Positions 51,698 through 59,400 of a stretch of DNA of 64,000 bases are shown one piece after another (positions within the stretch are counted from its first letter, which is position 1; the number at the start of each line of letters is the position of its first letter). The position numbers and the translations under genes are program-made. The notes beneath the pieces are model-generated. The model was not told where the DNA came from, did no database searches, and saw only the letters and a list, made by a program, of their open reading frames with translations. Source of the DNA: an uncultured Pseudomonadota bacterium (GTDB lineage: Bacteria > Myxococcota_A > Bradymonadia > Bradymonadales > GCA-2716585); NCBI GenBank assembly GCA_937123825.1, contig CAKZKQ010000092.1:18984-82983 (forward strand), in the 5' to 3' direction.

Positions 51698-53086
51698 TCA
51701 CACCGCCTGCTTTTCTTCAAGCGTTGGACCGCTCGAAGTCCAACGAACCGGAACGTTGAGGGTTTTCCCAAGCGCCTCCCACACCGGCGCGCACCGTTGC
51801 ACCGGGCTCGCCGACGCTGGACCCAGCTCCAAACCTTCATAGTGCGGGGTGCAGGCCTCCAAAACGCGCGCCAAGGCCCGTTGGTGATCAAGTTGGCGAC
51901 CGAAGTCAGGCACAATCCGCTCAAAGCGCTGAGGGGTGTCATCGCCCAAAGCCAGCAACCCGGCAGCGCTGTGTGAGGGGTCGAGGTCGTACGATGCGGC
52001 GTTTTGCCAGTGCGTGACGGCGTTGAGCCGGTCAAGACAGGTGACGGCCAACCCATCACAGCCGCCGCAGACCTCCAAGGCGTAGCGCGTGGCCACGGCG
52101 TCAAACCAACCCACCCGAAAACCACGCTGCCAGGGGTGCATGGCGTTGTGCATGTCGGGGATGAGGTGAGTCAGGGCGAGGTCTTCGGTCACGAAGGGTC
52201 CGGGGCCATGGCGAGTGCCGTAGGCGCGGACCACGCCCACACGGGTCACGGGTCCCTGGTGTTCGCCTTCGGAGAGGAGCGTCAGGGCGTTTTCGAACGT
52301 GGTGGTGCTCCAGGTGACGTAGGGGTGGAAGCCGTGCCACTGGTCGAGCAAGACCCCCTGGGCGCCCTCGAAGACGACGGTTCCGTCGGTGTTGAGGAGG
52401 TGGTGGGTGTGTTCGGGGGTGACAATGCGGGCGCGCTGGGCGAATGCGGTGAAGGCGTCCACGCAGGCTTCGATGAGGTCGTCGTCGAAGAGCATCGCCA
52501 GTTCGTTGGTGGCCAGCGGGTTGCGTTTGAGCAGGTTGAGGACAGGGGCGAGTTGCTGGCGTTTGCGCTGGCGGATGAGGTGGAGTTTTTGGCGCAGCAG
52601 GTGGGGGTTGGCCAGGTCGCCGGCGATGGGGACTTGATCGCCCAGGGCGACAAAGTCGGACATGGTCTCTCCGACCCCGACCCCGCAACTGCCGTGTCGC
52701 CCGTTGCCTCGGGACAGCTCGCGCAGCCGATTGGCGGCCTGATGAAAGGGGGTGATGACGACGGCTCTGGCGTCGATGGTGGTGCGCTCAAAGGCGTCGT
52801 GAACGCCCAGGGACTCCAGATGCTCGGCTTCGCTGATCATGGCCAGCGGGTGCAGGACCATAAAGCGGGACAAGTGGGTGCGCACGCCGGGCAGGAGCGT
52901 GGCGCTGCCAAACTGAGAGAAGGTGTGGTGTCGCCCGTCGGGGGCGATGATGTTGTGCCCGGCCTGGGCGCCGCCGTTGAACCGCACGACGGTGTGCGCG
53001 CTGTGTTGCTGGGCAAAAAACTCGGTCATGGTGCCTTTGCCAGCGTCTCCATAACCCAGATCCACCACAATGATCGCGTGTGTCAT
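51698..53086 (-). CDS. Divergent adenylosuccinate-synthetase-like (PurA-family) enzyme
   Basis: 462 aa. ATG at 53086 with GGAGG six bases upstream. PurA fold motifs are recognisable but altered. The P-loop VVDLGYGDAGKGTMTE corresponds to canonical GxQWGDEGKGK. FNGGAQAGHN fits RYQGGxNAGHT, keeping the catalytic His. VVFEGAQGVLLDQWHGFHPYVTWSTTT is well conserved, and YGTRHGPGPFVTE fits YxTRVGxGPFPTE. The segment that canonically reads GATTGRRRRTGW (Asp loop) is MHPWQRGFRVGW here. It likely joins IMP-like and amino-acid substrates using GTP, but substrates may differ from IMP/Asp. The conserved GDAGKG keeps the Asp of the catalytic P-loop. Confidence 0.75.
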   Translation of the reverse strand: MTHAIIVVDLGYGDAGKGTMTEFFAQQHSAHTVVRFNGGAQAGHNIIAPDGRHHTFSQFGSATLLPGVRTHLSRFMVLHPLAMISEAEHLESLGVHDAFERTTIDARAVVITPFHQAANRLRELSRGNGRHGSCGVGVGETMSDFVALGDQVPIAGDLANPHLLRQKLHLIRQRKRQQLAPVLNLLKRNPLATNELAMLFDDDLIEACVDAFTAFAQRARIVTPEHTHHLLNTDGTVVFEGAQGVLLDQWHGFHPYVTWSTTTFENALTLLSEGEHQGPVTRVGVVRAYGTRHGPGPFVTEDLALTHLIPDMHNAMHPWQRGFRVGWFDAVATRYALEVCGGCDGLAVTCLDRLNAVTHWQNAASYDLDPSHSAAGLLALGDDTPQRFERIVPDFGRQLDHQRALARVLEACTPHYEGLELGPASASPVQRCAPVWEALGKTLNVPVRWTSSGPTLEEKQAV

Positions 53087-53127
53087 CGCATCCTCCAAGG
53101 TTTGTATCGAGCACCACAAATGCAGGT

Positions 53128-53147
53128 CCAGGAGGCGCGCCTCCTGG
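53128..53147. promoter_or_regulatory. 20-bp perfect palindrome upstream of the PurA-like gene
   Basis: CCAGGAGGCGCGCCTCCTGG is a perfect 20-bp inverted repeat, 42 bases ahead of the PurA-like start. Two further GC hairpins follow (GGGGGC-AAGCA-GCCCCC at 53158 and GGGGGC-GGCA-GCCCCC at 53221). It could be an operator or a structured RNA leader. Confidence 0.4.
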
Positions 53148-53262
53148 CGGGGGGTTTGGGGGCAAGCAGCCCCCATCCCAGGTCGCCCGTTGCCGCCGTT
53201 GCAAAAAAGCGGGGGCATGAGGGGGCGGCAGCCCCCAGTGAGTCCAGGTTCTGCCTGAAGGT

Positions 53263-53314
53263 GAAAAGCTTTGTGTTTTCGGGGACTTGTAAAGGTCTCC
53301 CCGACCTTACCAGG
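53263..53314 (+). repeat. REP-like element, copy I
   Basis: Reads GAAAAGCTTTGTGTTTTCGG, then GGACTTGT, then AAAGGTC-TCCCC-GACCTTACC (arms 53292-53297 and 53303-53308). It lies between the VWA gene and the PurA-like gene, 7 bases downstream of the VWA stop. Confidence 0.9.
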
Positions 53315-53320
53315 AGCCCC

Positions 53321-54289
53321 TCACAAGCGCTCAACGGCGCTGGATCCGCTCGAAGGGACCAGCGCGCTGGAGGAACCCTTGGAGACGACGGAGCCGGAGT
53401 TTGCCAGCGGGGTCAGCGCGCTGGTGACTGCAGCGACGGTGGCGTCTTTGACGCCCATGTCTCGCAGCGTGCGGGCGGCGCCGTCGAGGTCAATGGTGCC
53501 TTCGCACATGGAGATCGTGGTGGCGATCAGCTCGCAGACCCCATCGGTGTCATCCAAGAGGAGCGCGCGCTCTCCGAGCAGCCCTCGCCATTGGCCGATG
53601 ACCTCGGGGTTGGAGCCGTGGTAGCCCTCTGTGATGACGATGTGAAAGACTTCGTAGCGCTCCTGGGCCATGGCGATGACCTGCTCGATGCTCAGGTCGG
53701 CCTCGGGGGCTTTGGAGAGGATCTTTTGGGCATGTTTGGCGGGCACGCCCCAGGCTTTCTCGTCGCCCATGGTAAAGAGGTAGCCCTTTTTGCCGCGTTT
53801 TTCGAAGCAGTCGGTGGTGGTGTGCTTGGCGGCGAAGAGGTGGGCCAGCCCATAGGACTCTTTCATCTGGCCGCCGCCGCCGCTCTCAAGCCAGATCCGC
53901 GTCAGCCACATGTCCATTTCAAGGCCGGACTCGAACTGCCCGACCTGGAGCGGCGCCTGGTCGCTGTAGCTGTCGCCGATGCCCATGAAGAGTAGCTGCG
54001 GATCGGCGATGGCGTCGCGCTCGACGAGCATCCGCATGAGGCCACCGAGCTTCTGGCGAGCGAACTGCTCGGGGATGGTCCCCATAGAGCCGGTGACATC
54101 AAAGGCGACGACGATGGCGTTGGAGTTGGGGTGCTCGGCGCTGTCGCGGCTTTCGCGGGTGGTGATGTTGCGCGGGTCCAGGCCGGGGTCGATCTGGGAG
54201 TTGTTGGCAAAGATCTGCTGGCGAGACTGTTTGCTGCGTTTGGTGCTCAGTCGGTTGTATGCGGTGTTGCTCCAGTTGGAGTATCCCAT
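53321..54289 (-). CDS. VWA-domain protein with MIDAS motif
   Basis: 322 aa, no signal peptide or membrane span. The von Willebrand A fold begins near residue 57: SNAIVVAFDVTGSMGTIPEQF with MIDAS DxTxS (Asp 64), LLFMGIGDSYSD, and Asp/Thr-type residues later (KGYLFTMGDEKAWG). The short N-terminal peptide MGYSNWSNTAYNRLS has a recognisable conserved look of VWA partners of J-domain kinases, from memory. The upstream gene on the same strand encodes the J-domain pseudokinase (108-base gap). Both are probably cytoplasmic. The C-terminal 60 aa carry Ser/Ala/Gly-rich tail. Function unknown. Confidence 0.75.
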   Translation of the reverse strand: MGYSNWSNTAYNRLSTKRSKQSRQQIFANNSQIDPGLDPRNITTRESRDSAEHPNSNAIVVAFDVTGSMGTIPEQFARQKLGGLMRMLVERDAIADPQLLFMGIGDSYSDQAPLQVGQFESGLEMDMWLTRIWLESGGGGQMKESYGLAHLFAAKHTTTDCFEKRGKKGYLFTMGDEKAWGVPAKHAQKILSKAPEADLSIEQVIAMAQERYEVFHIVITEGYHGSNPEVIGQWRGLLGERALLLDDTDGVCELIATTISMCEGTIDLDGAARTLRDMGVKDATVAAVTSALTPLANSGSVVSKGSSSALVPSSGSSAVERL

Positions 54290-54397
54290 GGCTTTAAGCT
54301 CCTGTGGTCGAGGCTCCGTCGGCAGGCCACCATCTGGGAAATGGCCAGGTGCGGTGCGTGTATGGGGTCAGCGCCGGATTTGGGCGCCTTGGGTGCG

Positions 54398-55528
54398 TCA
54401 GCGCGCGGCGTGGCTGCGCGGCGGCATCTTGAAGGGGTGATAGCGGGGCGGACCAAAGGCGATCCGCTGTGCCTCCTGGAGGCTCTCGTAGAGTTCGAGC
54501 GCGTCGTTGTGGCGCGATTGTGGGTTGGGGATCTGACAGGCCCGCAAGACCCCGGCCATGCGGCGCGGCACGGTGTCGGGGATGGGCTGGCCGGGGTCTG
54601 CGCCCATGAGCCTGGCCATGCACCCGGCGACCATGAAGATGTCGGCGGCGGCGGTGGCCGGGGTCTTGCTGAAGACCTCTGGGGGGTAGTGGGCTCGGTG
54701 GTCGGGGCTGATGGCGCGGATCGGCCCGGAGTCGATCACGGCGTAGGACCAGTCGAGCAAGACGGCGCCGTGGGTGACGGGGTGGATCATGACGTGGGGC
54801 GGCAGGACGGCGCCGTGGATGACACCGCGCTGATGGGCCCAGGCGAGGATCTCAAGGGTGCGGTTGAAGATCCAGGACATGGTCTCGGCTTCGACGCCGT
54901 GGGGATAGGCCTGACAGACCTCGTCGAGGGTGTAAAAGCCTTCTTTGAGGTCGAGGACATTGATCTGTCGGTTGTCCTGGAGCTTGAAGGTCTCAAAGAT
55001 TTTGGGGAGGTAGGGTCCAAAGATCTTCAGGTCGTCTTTGGGGGCGGACCAGAGCCTGGACAACGCCTTGAACTCGTTGTGGACCAGATCGTTGTTGGCG
55101 GGGTCGCGGGCGATCTTGAGGACCACCGGCAGATCGTCCTTGTGGCGCCTGGCGACAAAGACGTCGCAGACGTCCCCGACGGCCATGGCGGTGTGCATGG
55201 TGTAGGTGTGTTTGGGTGAGCGGATGGTGATGGGGCTGCGCAAGGGGCGATTGGGGGCAGCGCTTCGCAGGCCGTAGAGACCGGCGGTGATGCTCTGCTC
55301 GGCCAACTCCCACCATCGGCCCAGAAGTTGAAACGCGTCGGTGGCGCGGGCGCGCTCTTTGGCTTGGTGGTAGCGATCGGGGTGGGCCACGAGGGCCATC
55401 TGCCGGTAGATCCGGCGCGCGCCCTGGAGTTGTTCATCGGGGGAGCCGGACAGAGGTCCGAAGACGTCTTCGGCGCAGTTGGCGCTGTTGAGGATGTGAA
55501 GCAGCGAGCGGATGGTTGCTGGTGCCAT
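54398..55528 (-). CDS. J-domain protein fused to a protein pseudokinase
   Basis: 376 aa from ATG at 55528 (GGGAGG 8 bases upstream; the GTG three codons before is less good). Residues about 13-65 form a J-like domain, with HPD at 49-51. From about residue 105 a protein-kinase fold follows: VVLKIARD (ATP-binding Lys 138), HNEFKALSRLW (Glu), and the catalytic-loop segment IHGAVLPPHVMIH (237-249) where HRDxKxxN would be: the catalytic Asp is Ala, Lys is Leu and Asn is His. The DFG site is LLDWSYA (Asp 259 kept). It is therefore a likely pseudokinase. It precedes the VWA gene in the same direction. Confidence 0.8.
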   Translation of the reverse strand: MAPATIRSLLHILNSANCAEDVFGPLSGSPDEQLQGARRIYRQMALVAHPDRYHQAKERARATDAFQLLGRWWELAEQSITAGLYGLRSAAPNRPLRSPITIRSPKHTYTMHTAMAVGDVCDVFVARRHKDDLPVVLKIARDPANNDLVHNEFKALSRLWSAPKDDLKIFGPYLPKIFETFKLQDNRQINVLDLKEGFYTLDEVCQAYPHGVEAETMSWIFNRTLEILAWAHQRGVIHGAVLPPHVMIHPVTHGAVLLDWSYAVIDSGPIRAISPDHRAHYPPEVFSKTPATAAADIFMVAGCMARLMGADPGQPIPDTVPRRMAGVLRACQIPNPQSRHNDALELYESLQEAQRIAFGPPRYHPFKMPPRSHAAR

Positions 55529-55624
55529 TGTGCCCACCTCCCTTTGGGTGTCTGCGTGTCTTGCCCAGACATTAGGTTTGGGCGCAGAGGGGGGGCGAGC
55601 GGTGGCGCGGGTGCCGAGGTCGAC

Positions 55625-56272
55625 TCAGGCTTTGTCGAGGTGTGCCTGGAGGAGGGCTTGGAGGCGGTCTTCGATGACGGCCTCGACGGTGTCGACCACA
55701 GCCACCGTGCGGGGGTCGACTTCGACGTTGATGCCGTCTCCGACGGCGCGTGTGCCGAAGGTGGTGCGGGTGAGGGTTTCGGGGATGAGGTGGACGGTGA
55801 AGCGTCGGGCGGCGCGCTCGACGCTGGCGATGGTGAGGCTGGCGCCGTCGAGCGCGATGAAGCCTTTGTGGAAGATGTAGGGCATCAGTTCGGCGTCGAC
55901 TTCAAAGGTGCCGACCCAGTTGTTGGCGGGGCGCTCGATTTGGACGAGGCGCCCGACGCCGGTGACGTGGCCAGAGACGTCGTGGCCGCCGATCTCATCG
56001 CCAAAGCGGGCGGCGCGCTCGATGTTGACGCGGTCGCCGATGTTGAGGGCGCCGAGCGTGGTGCGGTTGAGGGTTTCGCCGATCACGTCAAAGCGCACGC
56101 GGCCGTCTTCGATGTCGACGGCCGTCAGGCAGACGCCGCTGACCGAGACGCTGGCGCCGCGCTCAAGGCCGACGGTCATGTCCTTGCCGAGTTCAATTTC
56201 GAGGCTCAAAAACCCTTCTTTGCGCTCCAGGGCGCAGATCGGATGGTGGTTGTGAACGATGCCTGTAAACAC
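55625..56272 (-). CDS. ribE: Riboflavin synthase alpha subunit
   Basis: 215 aa, a trimeric lumazine-dismutating enzyme with two similar beta-barrel halves. Start GTG at 56272 with AGGAGG 5-6 bases upstream; begins MFTGIVHN as usual. First half: VSVSGVCLTAVDIED, ETLNRTTLGALNIGDRVNIERA, GGHDVSGHVTGVG; second half: FIALDGASLTIASVE, PETLTRTTFGTRAVGDGINVEVD. The length and duplicated motifs are normal. No other rib genes adjoin it in the window. Confidence 0.95.
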   Translation of the reverse strand: MFTGIVHNHHPICALERKEGFLSLEIELGKDMTVGLERGASVSVSGVCLTAVDIEDGRVRFDVIGETLNRTTLGALNIGDRVNIERAARFGDEIGGHDVSGHVTGVGRLVQIERPANNWVGTFEVDAELMPYIFHKGFIALDGASLTIASVERAARRFTVHLIPETLTRTTFGTRAVGDGINVEVDPRTVAVVDTVEAVIEDRLQALLQAHLDKA

Positions 56273-56388
56273 GTGGGCCTCCTGTGGCGATTGTGGCGGT
56301 GGTGCGGGGGTTAAGTGAATCCCCTGTTCACCCTCGATGATCTTTGGCTGTTGTGGGTGCAGCGGCTTTGATAAGGGAACGGTCATCT

Positions 56389-56417
56389 TTGACATTTTCA
56401 CCGGAGATCATTAAGGT
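56389..56417 (+). promoter_or_regulatory. Possible sigma-70-type promoter
   Basis: Perfect -35 TTGACA at 56389-56394, 17-bp spacer, weak -10 TAAGGT at 56412-56417. It lies about 80 bases ahead of the start of the giant lipoprotein gene and would drive the surface-protein operon. Confidence 0.45.
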
Positions 56418-56498
56418 GATGGCGGCGGTGAACGTCCCATTTTTGGGTTTTGAAACCATACACCATGAGGCGTTGCAAGGCGTCGGTTGAGGTCCGGG

Positions 56499-59400
56499 AT
56501 GAAGAGGCAGTGGGTAGTGCGTAACAATGTCCTGATTGCGTTGACCATCGGTTTGATGGCGGCCGGTTGTCAGGAATCGGCGGAGAAGTCTGAGGCGCCC
56601 ACGGAGCGCGCGCCTCAGGAGACGATTGAGCAGGGTGCCTGCAACGGCGAAGACCCTGTGATCGAAGCCAGCAGAAAGACTGCAGAGTGCATCAACGGTC
56701 AGGCGACGGTGGACCTGGACCCGACGGTCCGGGCCGAGTGTGACCTGACGCCGCTGATCAGCTTTACCCGCAATGGCCAAAGCATCAACCAGTCGGACGT
56801 GTACTCATTTGGCAACCACCTGGTGACCATCACGGCCACGGATGAGATCGCCGGCACGACCAGCACCGAGCGGGTCGGCGTCAGCGTTCAGGACACCCTG
56901 CCCCCCGCCATCTCGCCCGGTCCCGACCGGATCGTCGAGTGCACCTCAGTGGACGGCGCGGTGTTGGAGAACCTCAACAACCCCAGCATCAACGACGCGT
57001 GTGACAACAACGTCGAGGTGAGCCAGGATGCCCCAGAGGGCAACACCTTCCCCATGGGCACGACCCGGGTGACGGTCAGCGCCGTGGATTCCTCGGGCAA
57101 CCCGTCTGAGGCGGGCTACAACGTGGTCGTGCGCGACACGACCGGCCCGACCCTGGATGTGGGCGACAACCTGGTCATCCCAGCGCTTGGCAACTGCGCC
57201 TTTGGCGGTGTGCCCAACAGCGGCACCGAGGTGCTCCTGCCTCAGCCCCGTGTCTCGGACACCTGCACCGCTCCGCGCGACATTGCGCTGATCAACAACT
57301 TCACCAACGACAGCAGCCGTCTGGTTTGTGTCCGCGATGCAGGCAGCAACACCATCACCTGGCGCGCCATCGACGGCACCGGCAACCCGACCGAAGCGTC
57401 GTTGATCGTGACGGCGGCAGTGGGGGCGTTGGAGATCGACATCACCAACAACCCGGTGCGGGGCTACACCAACCAGGCTGTGACGGTCGCCGCAGAGCTT
57501 CGCGGCGCCACCAACCCGGTCACCTGGCAGTTTACCGGCGGCGCGCCCGCCACGACGCCTCCCGGCAATGGCAGCGTGGCTTCGGCCACCTTCGCCACCG
57601 AGGCGACCTACTGCCCGCTCTTCATCTCGGGCACGGACAACAACGACCAGATCGGCGTCAGCAGCAACCCTTGCTTTGCCATTGAGCGCACGGCGCCGAG
57701 CGCGACCTACGAGTCGGTGCCGACGCGCTGGCTCAACCCCGACAACCCCAACGAAGAGATCGACGTTGACGAGAACAACTCGGACACGTGGCCGGTCTTC
57801 TTCTTTGGCGAGTCGCTGCGCGCCGAGATTGTGGCCGACGACCGTGACGGGGCGCTGCGCAGTGGTCTGGCGACCGTGCGTCTGGTGGCCAACCCCGGCG
57901 GTGAGAACGAGCACATCCTGGTGGACATCACCACCGAGCGCACCGGCGACCTTCAGGTTGGCCCCGAGCGCCTGCAGGTGCTTGGCTGCAACACCGAAGA
58001 CATCGCTTGCCGCGAAGACGGTCAGATTGAGCTTGGCGCCCTGGGCCTGGGCGAGCACGTGCTGGAAGTGCAGGTCACCGACGTGGCGGGCAACAGCAGC
58101 ACCGAGCGCTCCTTCCTGAAGGTGGACAACTACGGCGGCGTGCTGGGCACGCTCCAGACCTGGATCGAAGGCGTGCGTCAAAACGCCCCCCTTCGCACCC
58201 ACCAGAACCTGAACAAAGCCAGCGAGTTGTTCGCCTCCGGCGAACGCCTCTTTGAGTCTTCGCCGGGTTACTCCTTCTTGATCTCGAAGCGCGCCATGCG
58301 CCGTCTGGACGACGCCGAGCGTGACGGCGCCAACGTCGAGACCCTCAAAGAGCTCATCGCCCGCGCCGTCAGCGCCGAGGTCACTCGCCTTGTTGACATC
58401 ACCGGCGACCGCGCCTTTGAAGACTGGCACGTCATTGGGGTCGGTGGCCGTTACACCACGCGCATCCTGCTGACCGGCCGCGAGAACAACTACATCGTGC
58501 AGCCTGGCCCGACGCTGGGTCTGTCCAAGCGCTTCGCCGAGGAGTCCAAGCAGAAGTATGAAGAGGGCCGCTTTGACGAGTCGCTGGACTCGGCCATCCG
58601 CTCCTTCAACATCATGGCCATCCTCTACCGTGACGACACCTTCGCGCAGGCCTTTGACCGTGAGCCCTTCCGTCTTGACGACGGCGACCCCGAGGCCATC
58701 TTCCAGGGCAGCAACCCCAACGAGTTTGGTTTGCCCATCGCCCTGGCGCTGACCGAGCAGGTCGAGCGCGTCGTGGCCGACCCCGGGATTCCCGCCGACG
58801 CCATCGAGCGCCTGGGCCGCATCCGCGACCTGATCGTGCAGTTTGAAGAGGGTGTGCAGGCGGTCAACTCGGACGAGTTCTCCAACGAGTACCTGGTGCG
58901 CAACATTTACATGCCGGCGGTCGAAGCGCTGGAGATCATGACCAGCATCCAGGAGTCCAGTGTCTACGTGCACTACTGGCGCGCCTCGATGGTCTACGTC
59001 ATGGCCTTTGTCACCAACTTCTCGCTCTACGAGGGCCAGACGGCCATCACCCGCGTGGCCAACAACCCCAACAACGACCCCCGCGTGCAGGTCTCTGAGT
59101 GCCGCTACGACCGCGCCATGATCGCCCTGGCTGACGGCCGCCTTGAAGAGGGCATCGTCACCGCCAGCGACGAGTTCGTGCGCTCCAAGTGCTTGGTGCT
59201 GGAGATGTACAACGACATCTACCCCGACCGCTTTGTGCGCGAGCAGCCCATCGACCCCGCCGAATTTGGCTGCTCGGATGAGCCGCTGGAGCTGGACCCC
59301 GAAGCCGAGTGCCCCTGCGGCCTGGGCCAGCAGGGTCAAAACGACCAGGACGCCTTGTGCGACGGTGTTGACAGCGACTGCGACGGCAACATTGACGAAG

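Noticed and set aside
2033..53314. REP-like elements as simple intrinsic terminators
   Set aside because: Copy C lies between divergent genes, several lack any U-tract, and the flank 5' of the stem is conserved as strongly as the stem itself.
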